Source: Cudoniella acicularis
Lineage: Eukaryota > Ascomycota > Leotiomycetes > Helotiales > Helotiaceae
Direction of reading: 5' to 3'
Length of the DNA stretch: 60,396 bases
Assembly (NCBI GenBank): GCA_013054445.1
Contig: JAAMPI010000141.1
Location: 1-60,396, forward strand
The notes beneath the pieces were generated by a model, which saw nothing but the letters and a program-made list of their open reading frames with translations, did no database searches and was not told the DNA's origin. Below are positions 1-10,850 of the stretch, one piece after another (the stretch's first letter is position 1; the number at the start of each line of letters is the position of its first letter). The position numbers and the translations under genes were made by a program.

Positions 1-760
1 GGAAGTGTTTACGGTCACCGGTGTGCCTGTTAGCTGTCGTGAGATTCATGCAACAGCGAGACTGGCCAAGGGAAGGTTCATGGTTTGGTTCAGCAGGAGA
101 GCCACGCAAGCAACACAAGGCAGACTCATCTCGGCAGCAAGTTGCACTGGTGGAGGAGGGGTCTCGGAAATGGCGTGGTTCCTGAGCATTTGAAATTCAT
201 GCGTGGACGAAGTTACGCCCGGGAAGATGATACAACTTTTTTCTGCCTTGTATAGCTGGAAAATTCATGCAGAGCAGTGCCAGTACCACGACTGGCGTGA
301 TTCATCCAGTGGCGGAGTTGCGACGAGGGAGGGGTTTGCATCAAGATTCGCTCCTGAATACCGGGGAAATCCAAAACATGGCAAGGCAGAATCACGTCGG
401 TGGCAAAGTTGCATTGATCAGAGGGGTTTGGGTATACGACGACTAACGTGACTCCCGAGTGTCTTGAGACTGATGCAAAGGGGATGAAGGGTATGGTTTC
501 TGAATGTCGGGAAATTTATGCAGCAAGGGAATTACGCCGGGGAAGGATCCTGCCAATGTCTAGTCTGCTCAGCGCTGGGAAATTTATGCACAGCAAAGAA
601 ACTTGCAACTGGCGTCATCTATCAAGTGGCGGAGTTGCGTTGAGGAAGGGGTTCGTATCAAGGCTCGGTCTGCCCCTAAACAGCTAACAAATTCATGCAA
701 AGCGTGGCAGGGCAGAATCATATCGGCCGCAAAGTTGCATTTAGGATAGACACCAAAGGA
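1..760. repeat. Degenerate tandem repeat array
   Basis: A diverged unit recurs about three times. Each copy has one or two AATTCATGCA-like words (near 44, 193, 262, 512, 583 and 692), then a GGCGGAGTTGCG-like word (313 and 634), and ends in GGCAGA..TCA..TCGG..GCAAAGTTGCA (119-147, 385-414, 711-740). Copies 2 and 3 lie about 320 bp apart; copy 1 is shorter and cut by the window edge. Short open frames here lie inside the repeat and are not supported as genes. Confidence 0.6.
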
Positions 761-1439
761 GACCATATGTGAATGAGGCTACCGGGACAGTACCTTCCGG
801 AGGATCAGGTTCTGGCAGCGCCTTGCCCCTCCCTTTTGCATAATGTGAATCCTGGAGTCAAGGAAAGACGAGAGGCTTGCGTAGCGTCATCGGTGAGGAG
901 GTGGCTTGGAAGACACAGCGGATGTATCAGGCTCAGCTCGGTGCCTCCCTGAGTATTGTGTCGGCGCAATCAAGATGACTATGCTACCTTATGCGAGCTC
1001 AAGGAGTCGGAATTGACCCTTGGGAGTGCATGACGTGTAAGGGGTTGATGCGGAAGCGAGATGGATATACTGGTGCCTAGATTTTATTCCAACAAAGGAG
1101 CAGATAAAGGTAGCACCATTTGTCTTCCATCTTCATGAGTCTTCATTTCTCCCCTCCTCGGCTACCAGAATCAACTTCCCACCGCCTTATTTCTGCCAAT
1201 TCAATTATTCTTCAGTGTTCTTTCAAGCATGTTTGGCGGACTCCCAGAGTTTACAGCACCAATGATCACCTGTGAAAATAATCACCGTTCATAACTACAG
1301 ACGTGAAGGGCTCGTCGAATGGTGAGATTCCTATCCTTCTCAGATTGCAGCTGGCTAATACAGTGAAATACTGGCTATTTGATCGCTTAGCTGATAGGAT
1401 TCGTACGAGCGGGGTCGCCATCGGCAAACTCAGAAGTAG
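761..1439. other. Intergenic, nothing recognised
   Basis: No long open frame, RNA-like fold or repeat was recognised by eye. Confidence 0.4.
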
Positions 1440-2286
1440 TTCGAGTCGCTTTAGTTGATGGAGACTCAGATATGGAATCCCTCACTACTATGGCCCCTAA
1501 GGGGCTTTCCCTTGATACGCTCAACTTGCAGCCATTCCTAGGAATCCGGGGTCAGAGGACGATGACAAGGGCAAGACGGAGGAGAATAATAGCCGGGAAG
1601 TTAGGTTAGCATTGGACAGAACAGGTATGTTCTTATAGTCAATTTTTGTTCAATATCTAACCTTCTTTATAGGGTTCCACTCAGCAGACACTACTAAAGC
1701 TGACTCAGGTGCGATATATTTTGATAATTTCAGTAACACACAGACCAACGACAATTTTGGTGTTGCAAAGGCCGATGATAGCCCTGTTATCTGAGAAAAA
1801 CCTCTCGATAAATCAACAAACTTCTGAAGCCTTCAACAAAACTTCCCCTAAGCATAATAAGCAAAAAGCAGACCAACCGAGGACTGGCAGTCATGAAAGC
1901 CGGAAGAGAGTTCGAATGGAAGCATTTAAGAAACCTGGTGAGTTCCACTTGCTGTACGCCGGACAAGTTGAGTTAACTGGAAGCTCATTTAGTGGTCTAG
2001 GTCTACTCTGATAGCGAAGACGAAGTGGAAACCCTGCTTGGTGCTCAGCTCAACTCCACTCAAAGCTTAGCTGGTGAAACCGATGAAGGGAAATCGAGCC
2101 AGATGATCAGCACACTTCCTCCAAAAGTTCAGCCAGCGGAACTAATGATGAAATCGAGCGCCGACGCAAATCCAACAAACGCCCTAGGCTTATAAAGGGA
2201 GATACAGCCAGTCCTCCGGTGACTACTCGACGCAACTCCCCTTAAAGCTCGGGCAAGGCTTGTGATGAACCTAAGAGCCGACGGAA

Positions 2287-2667
2287 GTCAAATACACAGT
2301 TACAACGCGTGAGTTCAGAGACCACATTAACGTCGAAGCTACGTGGTTGAATGCAGCTACAGGGAGATGTAATACTCTCCGCAAACTCTTGGTGAAGCAA
2401 AGACAGCATATTGCAACACTTGATACCCTCGACACCGAGCAATGCCAGATCGTTGCCGAAATGTCAGCTGATCGCCTACCACGAAGCACACGGCTGCAGC
2501 TCAGTAGAGAACTTGGAGAATTGGAAGAGAGAAAAAGTAAGGCGACTGCTGAGTTATGTGAGGCTACAAAGTCCGCTACCGGCGAGGGAGCTGCAATAAA
2601 ACAAGACCTCGAGCAGTGGTGTACGAAGGACAAGAAGATCACGGAGCGTATTGAGAGGTCCCGTTAG
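2287..2667 (+). CDS. Hypothetical coiled-coil exon
   Basis: This is the longest coherent coding stretch of the region, about 125 codons, with no ATG at its start, so it would be an internal or terminal exon. The C-terminal half is rich in E, K, L and R with heptad-like spacing (LQLSRELGELEERKSKATAE) and probably forms a coiled coil. The N-terminal part has the word EATWLNAATGRCNTLRKLL. A stop follows at 2665-2667. I do not recognise the family. It sits inside the decayed gene model at 1440-3560 and may be its best preserved exon. Confidence 0.35.
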   Translation, partial: VKYTVTTREFRDHINVEATWLNAATGRCNTLRKLLVKQRQHIATLDTLDTEQCQIVAEMSADRLPRSTRLQLSRELGELEERKSKATAELCEATKSATGEGAAIKQDLEQWCTKDKKITERIERSR

Positions 2668-2730
2668 TACAATGACCATGGCATCATTGATATCATCGTG
2701 CACTTATATTGCACAGCTTTCCTCCCTCTA

Positions 2731-3230
2731 CAGGCTGATCACAAGTTCCCGCCAACTTCCGTCGATAACGGGCACCACCATGTCTCCTCATGAGCTTCTC
2801 GAAGTCCCTCTGCCGAGGGCACAAAGACATGCAACAGAGATCAGCAGCGAAATCCACTATTCCGTGAACACTAATGACAATCATAACACACGCGATACAA
2901 GAGGGGGCACCAGGACGCGCATAAAGAGATCAGCAGCGACGGCCACCATTCCGTAAACACCAATTACAATCATAACACCTGTGATACTAGCGATGAGGAC
3001 CCACGACCTGCAAAGCGACGAAAGCCACGCGCAGTGCCTGCCGCGACACCAACTATCTGCCGCAGGCATACCCCAGAGCTCCGCCTCAGACAGCCTCGCC
3101 CCCTGTGGCGCTGTCACGACACCTGAGATTGACGACTCGCAGCTCCAGGCTGATCATGGATGTCGGCCGACATCTGTCGATAATAGCCACCAACATGCCT
3201 GGCGAACTTCTCGGAACCCGTCTGCGGCAA
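2731..3230. repeat. Diverged direct repeat, 415 bp offset, plus local duplication
   Basis: CAGGCTGATCA..., followed by TCGATAA and CTTCTCG words, occurs at 2731-2818 and again at 3146-3232 with many substitutions. Inside the first copy, TCAGCAGCGA...CAATCATAACAC recurs at 2841 and 2930, an offset of about 90 bp. The copies are old. Confidence 0.5.
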
Positions 3231-3560
3231 GAGAGGCGGTACCAGTTGCTGAGTATCAGGAATGGCCCTTCCAAGGTTTTCTCAAACGCACCAAGATCGG
3301 GATGATGTGACGTACAATCATGAGTTCAAACTGCCATCGATCTCGGAACACCTTCATTTACCGATTATTCCCGCAGTATTGAACATCTGCTCCAGCAAAG
3401 AGGCCCCAGCAAAGGTTCCGATTAATCACGATGCTGCCGCACATTCCAAGGTCCATCAAGTACCGCTGCAGCCTAAGAAAAGGCATGTTAAATGGACAAT
3501 AGAAAGAGGAGGCTGCGCTGCTCCAGATGAGGAACGATGGCTGTTTGTGGGAAGATATTA

Positions 3561-4240
3561 GTGCTGCCCTCTCATCGGTAAAGTCAAAATCGGCCATCCC
3601 TACTTGTGTGTGGCTCATTGGTAGCCGCTGCTGCTGTCCATCTCGTGCCCTCATACCTTCAGTCTCCCCCCAGCACATCAATCCGACCCTTTCTGGAGTC
3701 CCAGCCCCTCCGTCTCCTTGCTGAGTTCCTATATAGCAGAGTGTTGTTCGTGAAGAGTTCTTTCGCAGTAGCGGAGTATAGTGCTTAGCGTAGCCGTATG
3801 AGGTGTAAGGTTCCACCCGTTTCAAACCGTCGAATTGCTGAGGATGAAAGCTCTCTCGTGATCTGCGCAGACCTCGTCGCGTGTCGAAGGGTCACCACTC
3901 CTCCACTGAGGGGCGACAGGGGACCATCTGTCTGTTCTACGAAGTATGTATTGTTGCACCGAGTGTAGCGTGCCGTTTGTCTGGGTCGTTGATCAGCGAG
4001 AAAGGTGATGCTGTTCTGTTCGAGGATTCGTCGTTGTGGGATCTTGCAAACGTAGTCGGAGGGCCATGGGGCCGACCCGAAGCCCATCTGTGGCTGTATA
4101 TGTGTGTAACTGAGGAGGCATTGGTGTTTGGGCTCGATCGCTACACTTCGTAGGGCGATACCATGCCGCTATGCCGCCGCCGCCGTGATCGAACGCGTCG
4201 TGTTGTGAAGCTTGCTCTTGTAGTGTCGTGTGCTCTTCTC
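3561..4240. other. Intergenic, nothing recognised
   Basis: Several frames of 60-155 codons overlap on both strands here, but none shows a domain, splice structure or credible composition. Confidence 0.35.
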
Positions 4241-4322
4241 CCTGTGGTCACAATGCCACCTCTACGGCATCAGCGCAACACTGGGAGAAGCGCATCAATC
4301 CGTAGAGGCATTGTGCCACAGG
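4241..4322. repeat. Long imperfect hairpin (inverted repeat)
   Basis: The left arm at 4241-4267 (CCTGTGGTCACAATGCC, then CTCTACGG) pairs with the right arm at 4300-4322 (CCGTAGAGG, then CATTGTGCCACAGG), with one or two small bulges. GCGC words inside the loop can pair as well. The stem is more than 20 bp. It could be a small-RNA precursor, a MITE fragment or chance, and the sequence alone does not decide. Confidence 0.5.
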
Positions 4323-4920
4323 CCAGATTGTTTTGAGGCTGTCTTGCTCTGTGGCTTTCGTTCTCGCGTTTTATGATGTTTTTTTTGTTTTAGTGGGGAT
4401 GAACCACAGAACAAATTATTATTGCCTGAGCGCCTGAGGTATATCATTCCTGGTGATAATGATGACAAATCCATTTCCTTACGTATTGGGACCCTTATGT
4501 AAACTGATTATGTAATCCTTTTTAGCGTAACTATTCCGTTTTGAGTGTCGCTTTTTATTATTATTAAATAACCTCTAATGCTAATGTGCGCGCTAAATTA
4601 ATTCCTCCAAGCACCTCTCTAAGGCTCTCGCTCACCGGGGCATCTGTGTAGGGCTCTTAGCCGGAGCGATGTTCGCTGAGCGGAACGTGCAGGTAGTGAC
4701 CGGAAAAAACCCGCAGCCGACGCGTTTTAGAATAGAGCTCCTGGAAGCGCGTGCTTCTGAGCTTCTTCATCCTTCACCTTGGGAGGCTATCAATGCTGTC
4801 AACACATTATAATGAAACCCTCCTCTTGCATTTTCAACCCATTTAGATTGAGCTCCACTCGTAAAGCTATTCGGAGCAGCGAACTCTGGCGCCGTCAACA
4901 GCAAGGCTCTCGCCGGACGA
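4323..4920. other. AT-rich intergenic
   Basis: There are T-runs and TTATTATTA around 4370-4600, then moderate GC. No gene was recognised. It probably includes the promoter side of the phosphotransferase gene downstream. Confidence 0.4.
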
Positions 4921-5155
4921 TGAATGTCATGGCAATGCCCGTCTTTCGAAAGCAAAAGGATGATGGTTCGGGTAAGCTGGGGACATCTAGTTCGAGGTCT
5001 AGGAATGTTTTGCTCATCTCGTACCATAGAGGAAGAAATTTCAGAAGAAGACCTTTATCGATACACTCGATACCGGTGGCTGTACGACACCGACTATTCT
5101 CGTATGGTCAAGTGAATTAACAACATCTAGATGCAACGAACCTGAAAACCTTTCG

Positions 5156-6859
5156 ATGCGTTATCGCAAATTCAAAATCTCGGCCCTCGTAGATGCCGCC
5201 GTCAACGCTGCTGGCAACTGTGCTAGATCTTGTAAGATTCTATTTCCATCATGCCTAGTGAATCTTGATCCCGAAGCTGCTGCAGTTTAGAGTCGAGCCT
5301 AATATTCGTATGATCTTAGGTGTCAAGCTACTGAAATGCACCGAAGGTCAATACAACAAGGCATTTCTTATGACTATGGATAATGGAGCAGAGGTTCTGG
5401 CAAGGATTCCTAATCCCAACGCTGGTCCGGCTTTCTACACGACTGCCTCTGAGGTTGCTACACGGCATTTTGTATGTGACTTATCACGCTGGTGTTGGTG
5501 ATAAAATTCTGACGGGTATGTTTTAGCTACGTACAGTCTTGAACTTGCCCGTCCCACGCATATACGCATATTCCTTAGACCCACTCAATCCAGTAGGTAC
5601 CGAGTACATTATTGAGGAGAAAGCAGGAGGCAAACCATTGGGGAGCCTTTGGCATCAGTGGCAAACAGAATCACAACTCGGTCTTGTGACTCAGCTCGTT
5701 GACTTTGAGACAAAGCTGGCGTCGGTTTCATTTCGGAGACACGGTTGCATATACTACAAGAAGGATTTGGAAAAGAAAGGTCTTCCTGCCTATGATCTGG
5801 AAGCCGGGTCTCTATCGTCTGATGGTCCTACGAGGCGGCTCAACTCTGTGATAGCAGAGGAGTTTGCGCTTGGGCCTTTGACTGAAGCAAGATTGTGGGA
5901 ACGCGAAAGAGCTACGATGAATTTAGATCGAGGTCCATGTAAGTTATTTACGCCCCTTTAAGATAAGTATTCTGCTGACCTGACAAGGGAGCACTCCTTT
6001 GTCCTACATGGCAGCCATGGGAATTAACGAGATACAATGGGCGACGGCATACGCAAAGCCCCAAATGAACGCTTACCGATCTATTGAAACGCCCGACTCT
6101 CCCGATGACTACATTTCACTATTGAAACGGTACCTTCAATTCGCGCCCTACCTATCGCCTGGTCCGTTCCGAACATCGCTCTCGCATCCAGACCTTCACC
6201 TCGATAACATATTCGTTGATCCAGACACGAAGAAAATAACTTGCATTATTGACTGGCAGTCGGCCGCGGTATCTGAGCCTTTCCTTCAGCATAGTATCCC
6301 GCGTATGCTTATCCCGGTCGGCCCTTGCTCCCCTGGTGAACGATTAGAGGCTGCGTTGGAAGAATCTAATGTAAGAGAAGAGTCAAACGGGACTGTAGAT
6401 CTGCTCAGCCATTATCAAAACCTTAGCAGGCTTAAGAATGGGCAACGGTGGGCCGCAATCAATCTACACAATCGCCCGCTTCTGACCGAACCTGTATCTT
6501 TGCTCTGTGGCGCCTGGAGCAAGAATGACATATTTTCTTTTCGTCACGCCTTGATACACGTAGCTGCTCGATGGAAGGAAATCGCACCAGCCACGACGCC
6601 TTGTCCTATACAATTTACGGAGCGCGAACTAGAGCTTCACAACGGTGAATTAGAGCTTGTAGAAGGTCTTGGAGAAGTCCTGCATCAACTTCAGAACGAT
6701 AACCTGATCCCGCTAGGCGGCATGGTTCTTCGAGAAAACTACGAGCAGGCTTTGCATATCAACAATAGCGTTAGGGAGATGTTTGTCGATATGGCTGAAT
6801 CCGAATCGCAGAAAGTTCTCTACTCACGAATATGGCCCTATCAAGACCGAGATTCGTGA
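5156..6859 (+). CDS. AIM9-like phosphotransferase (APH/kinase-like fold)
   Basis: I read join(5156..5231, 5320..5471, 5527..5938, 5988..6859), 503 aa. It belongs to the aminoglycoside-phosphotransferase-like family annotated in fungi as 'altered inheritance of mitochondria protein 9'. The N-lobe has TEGQYNKAFLMTMDNG and then IARIPNPNAGP-like sequence (ARIPNPNAGPAFYTTASEVA). The catalytic loop is SHPDLHLDNIFVD (HxDxxxxN) and the metal-binding motif is IIDWQS. All three introns have GT-AG ends and preserve phase, two of them splitting codons (C and W). Upstream, 4924-5110 encodes EEDLYRYTRYRWLYD, which resembles the usual start of this family, but it is in another frame and I found no intron of normal size to connect it. 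The true start may therefore lie upstream and the 5' end may be damaged. The substrate is unknown. The gene is convergent with the one at 7088-7660. Confidence 0.8.
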
Positions 6860-7087
6860 AGATACGATTTCAGCCGTCACGATGTGTTTCAGGGCAAGCA
6901 AAAGGGATAGCATAGTCTGCGGCCAATTTCAAGTCCACGTCTACCAATCGCCCGCTATGGCCCTTATCCCTCTTAACCGCTCATACGAATATGGTCATGT
7001 GGAAAGAAAGCGGAAAACAACACCGAAAACATCACTTCTGTCCCAGACGACTCAAATTCCCCCAACCACTATAACTCTCCTCTAATG

Positions 7088-7660
7088 CTAAGACCATTCG
7101 TCCGTTCCGTCAGCCTTGCGGCGATAATATCTGCGGTGTTCAGGGCTCCATGTCCACTCCCCGTCCGATGCAGCTTCGGATGCCGCCGACCATTCGTAAG
7201 TTTCATCGCTTTTCATACGGTAATATCGGCCATGTTCAGTACTCCAAGTCCAACTAGATTCGGAAGATGTATCTCCAGTTGCGCTTCCCGTCGCAGCCTC
7301 GCCATCGTCAACGCCTCCCTTTTCTATAGCGCTTGCAACGGCCTCAACGTTGAAGTTGCTTCCCAAAACAAACCTGATCTTTTCTCCAATAATCTGGTGT
7401 GTTCCTTTGTGGCCACCACTGCTCCCCTTGATGAAACCTTTGACGGCCTTGTTCTTTGCTTCACTGTTGGCTTGAATGATGCCTGTCGCCATGTTGGGGT
7501 TTTGGGTGTTTTTATGTACGTCGAAACGGAGATCTTCGGTCTTGACGGCCGTTAGGGAAGCCGTGGCGTCGGCAAATGTCAGATTCTTGAGTTTTTCTGG
7601 GCTCTCTCGAACTTTTTGGGCTAGGGCAGCAAGGACGGCTTTAGGGATTTTGGAAGACAT
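7088..7660 (-). CDS. Small protein with two C-terminal W-x-W/YYR repeats
   Basis: An intronless frame of 190 aa begins at a clear ATG (7658-7660). Residues 1-120 are lysine- and alanine-rich and hydrophilic with no recognised domain. The C terminus has two copies of a repeat of about 33 residues: WTWSTEHGRYYRMKSDETYE and then WTWSPEHRRYYRRKADGTDE, each ending in WS. The pattern W-x-W-S-x-E-H-x-R-Y-Y-R-x(8-9)-E-W-S resembles a WW-like aromatic module, but it lacks the second Trp plus Pro pairing of a standard WW domain. There is no signal peptide or membrane segment. The function is unknown. The repeats could bind a partner; that is inference. Confidence 0.65.
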   Translation of the reverse strand: MSSKIPKAVLAALAQKVRESPEKLKNLTFADATASLTAVKTEDLRFDVHKNTQNPNMATGIIQANSEAKNKAVKGFIKGSSGGHKGTHQIIGEKIRFVLGSNFNVEAVASAIEKGGVDDGEAATGSATGDTSSESSWTWSTEHGRYYRMKSDETYEWSAASEAASDGEWTWSPEHRRYYRRKADGTDEWS

Positions 7661-8438
7661 GATTCGATGGGCAACTCTTGCGGATCAGTGAGTGACCTTC
7701 AGGTGTTGAGATTGTCGGAGTACTTGGTTGACGGTCGTGATGGACTCATTTTGAGGGAAATTGCGACAGTTAAAGTAATTGAACAAAACACCATAAACCC
7801 CCTCGTACCATATTTGGCCCCCAATTCGTGGCCGGATAACCAGGCGCTTGTCGTGCAGAACTGCCGCATCCCAATCATATTGTACACGCTCTCATGACTC
7901 AAACTGGCTTTGCCCAGCACTCATAATGCTGCGGCCTAGCATCCACCAATCATCATGGTCTTTAAAGGAGTATGACTTCCGGTTGTGTCATGTGGCATCG
8001 AAATCAATGGTTCCCATTCTTGTAATTCATGCATCCGGACGAGGCAATAGCCAGCATGTAAAGAGTCAGTAGCAAGGTCTATGAGAATGCCGTCGAAATT
8101 ACATGCCCTGTTTCAGGAATCACACTGACAGCCTGACGATCGCAGCAGAAGAAAAATCCTGGTATGCGCGGGTTTGCTAGGGAAGGTTGTTATGGCTGAA
8201 AGTAATAATGCAGAAGCGTAACGAGTTGGCCAAACCAGTAGTGAGGAATCGTTGCCGAATGGAGAGGTTGTCACGAGAGGCGGGAAGTTTCCCTGATATT
8301 GTTTTTGGACTACCCTGAGCAATGTAATAGTCAAGTCACTATAGCATGTCACGGGACTACGCGCGGACCACGCGCTTTTACATCACGTGCCTCGCTTAAT
8401 ATTCTTTAAAGCGCGAGGATTGAAGCGGGAGAAGCATT
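7661..8438. other. Intergenic, nothing recognised
   Basis: It lies between two minus-strand genes. No coding signal was recognised. CACGTG and CGCGCG words near 8350-8390 are unremarkable. Confidence 0.4.
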
Positions 8439-9603
8439 TCATGGGGTTGACAACCGTTCCCTGAGAACTTTGACACCAACTGCAATTCCAAAGTGGTCGC
8501 TAACCCAGGCGTTGACCCTCGTGCGGACTAACTCCCTCTGGCCTAGCAAGCCCATCTCTCGCAGACTCGCAGCCTCATGTTGGGAAAAATATCGCTTGTG
8601 TGGCTTCTCTACATACTTTCCCCGTACCGCAGGCTCTTCCACGGTCTCTTTCTCCCACACGTCTAACTCTGTTTTCAACCCAATACCAACTCGCCCTAGC
8701 CTCCCCATAACATCTTGGGCTTCATCAAGTGCGACGGTTTCGAGCGACCCGGTATATAGGAACTTGTCTATCCGCTTTCGTTCTCGAGACTTGCGTGATT
8801 GGTATCCCCACGTATTTCCTCTTGCGCGGCCATAGGAGAAGTCTTTTTGGAATGGCTTCAGGACCGGTATTGGAGGTGCAGGGACGTCTTCCCAGGCATC
8901 TTGCAGGTCAACATCGATCGCCCTGTGGAAGTCATGTTCCGGTCGGTCGATTGCATTCATATCGCCCCCTACAAGCCCCGCCACAATCCTGGATTTCATG
9001 GTGGGTACCCCTTTTAGCAAAGTTGAAATCAGGCCTAGCTGACCGGGGCGGTAAGCCTTTCCGCTCCAGAGTGACTCTAGATGTGTCGTACAAAGGCGAA
9101 GACATTCTTTCGATTCGGTCTGTTCTCTAGAGCTGAATACAGGGATGTCAACCACGAGAGCATCCCTTCCCATCTGAGTCACAAAGGGGATACGGAAGCA
9201 ATTTTCTATTGTCAGATTCCTCGAGATCATCAAGAGGGAAAAATAAGAGGCAGCTTTCCAATCGAGGCGCTTAAAGATGAAAGAATCCCCAGGAATGCTC
9301 GTATAAAGAGACTCAGGAGCCTTAGTGTTTGAGAGGACAAAATTCCGCTGCACCCAGGGGTTCTCCAGGATAACTTGAAGCGATTCTCGACGCACTTCTT
9401 GAAACATCACAACGAATGGATCTTGTACTTCTCCAAAGAGCCCTTGAAGATGTTCTAGTGCTGCGGTAGCCCGAGCTTCAGTCCCGGCGCTAGACCAATC
9501 GATGTTCCACGATAAGACTTTCAGCACACTACCGCTCTCTAAGCTTTGTCGGTTGTTGCCCTCAAGTGCAACCCAAGTCGATGATCCTGGGTGATAGATT
9601 AGC
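8439..9603 (-). CDS. EEP (TDP2-like) phosphodiesterase, N-terminal frame broken
   Basis: About 385 codons are open; the conserved part starts near 9589. It has the endonuclease/exonuclease/phosphatase motifs in order: LSWNIDW (Asn), MFQEV (catalytic Glu), TTHLES (His), GGDMNA (Asp/Asn) and VSDHFG (Asp/His). The set and the spacing fit TDP2-like 5'-tyrosyl-DNA phosphodiesterases, so a metal-dependent phosphodiesterase is expected; the substrate is not shown. The paralogue at 48322-49509 aligns over the whole length. In this copy no ATG precedes LSWNID in frame. Compared with the paralogue, about 8 bp are missing near 9590 (GCTAATC-TAT against GCGAATCCCCATCTCTAT), so the N-terminal region continues in another frame up to about 9783. 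It is either a recent pseudogene or has an unseen splice. Confidence 0.7.
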
Positions 9604-10850
9604 GGTCAAAGAAACTGTGGCGCAAGTGGTTTCTGTAGGACCTGGCTGAGCTGTCGAGAGGCTTTTGTTTCCTGATGTGCGAAGTACTGGTGCAGTTGCG
9701 CAGGTGTTAAGCGAGCAACTGAACCAGAGCAGCGAGAATCGATTTTGAGTGAGAAATATCTGCGTTGTAGCCATTGGTGGCACTGAACGCGCAACATCGT
9801 ATGGTTAGAGTCGTGGTGGTGTATCTCGTGCAAAAAAAATTTCCTTCCTTCTCCTTTCTTTTCTTTTTCTTCTTTCGTTTTTGTTGTTTGTTGGGCTTAT
9901 ATTGAATAGAAGTGTCTAATGATCTTTTTGGCATAGAAATTATTGAGATGAGGAGAATAGAACCATTTTTAAACTTATTCTCGCGTGAATGGCCCTCTCC
10001 GCGGCAGGAAAGTCGTCCTCAACGCGCGCAGCCTACTAAGTCTAGCCTCCAGATTTCATGCACGGACGGTTTTCAACGCCGCACCTTCGTAGGCTGCCAC
10101 TAACCGGCGAGCCCAAATTAGGATTGCTCTTCCAAATGATTGGTCCTCTGCGGTGCAGTACGTTTCAGCCCTTGGCTCACCACCAACTGGTTCGTCCCAC
10201 TGATCGACTCTGCTGGTTCCTTCGGGCGTCATTGTCTAACTGTTTGCTAGCCGCCGACCACATTACAAGCCCTTGCCTTTCAGCGATGTATTGGCTATGA
10301 TGTATCCTTCATTCACCATCTGTATCAGGAAGATGAGGACTACGGCAACATTAAGGACGGCAGGCCAGTTGATGTGAGGCTCTTGCATCGCGAAGGGGTG
10401 AGCCGTCAAGCAGCGATGGTGGTTGAGCGACAGCGATTCCGAGTCAAGCAGCGACGGTCGGTGACAGATGTTTGAGCGAGGCCGAGCAGTGCCGCTCGAG
10501 AATGAGCAGCGTTTACTAGCATACAAGACAGAGGGCGGGAATGGATCTTTGACAAGTTCCCAGGCAGGACTCGACCCGCAAATATGTACACGCTGGAATA
10601 TGGTCCAGCCCAGAGGCGAATAGGCCTCCCCCGCAGGTGGATAGGCGGCAGCTCAAGCTCTGTGCGCCTACTTGTCCCTTGGCGTCTGCCGGGATGAATG
10701 TCTGAAAGGGACCTTATCCTTCTATCGACTAACCCTAACGCGGGAGTAGGTATAGTGGAGGGAAGCGGGGTTTAAAGCGAGGAGGATAGGGGATCAGATA
10801 TATAAGAGAAACACTATAAAGAGATAATAAAAAGGTTGACATCGAAGGAG
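9604..10850. other. Intergenic, nothing recognised
   Basis: 9604-9783 holds the out-of-frame remnant of the EEP N terminus. Beyond it there is a CT-rich tract at 9835-9900 and no recognised gene. Confidence 0.4.

Larger units (their letters stand above)
1440..3560 (+). pseudogene. Decayed multi-exon hypothetical gene
   Basis: Two good fungal introns are visible: 1625-1672 (GTATGT donor, CTAAC branch site, TAG acceptor) and 1938-1992 (GTGAGT donor, TTAAC, TAG). The flanking frames are acidic or basic and low in complexity: a run rich in D, E and K before 1624, SPKHNKQKADQPRTG-like sequence before 1937, and VYSDSEDEVETL after about 2000. These frames do not join into one reading frame, because stops or phase breaks interrupt every join I tried. 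I therefore read it as a degenerate gene, not a working one. The family is not recognised. A transcript with unusual splicing is the alternative. Confidence 0.3.

Noticed and set aside
3358..3825. A 155-codon minus-strand frame.
   Set aside because: No domain, no family-like composition and several overlapping frames on the other strand.
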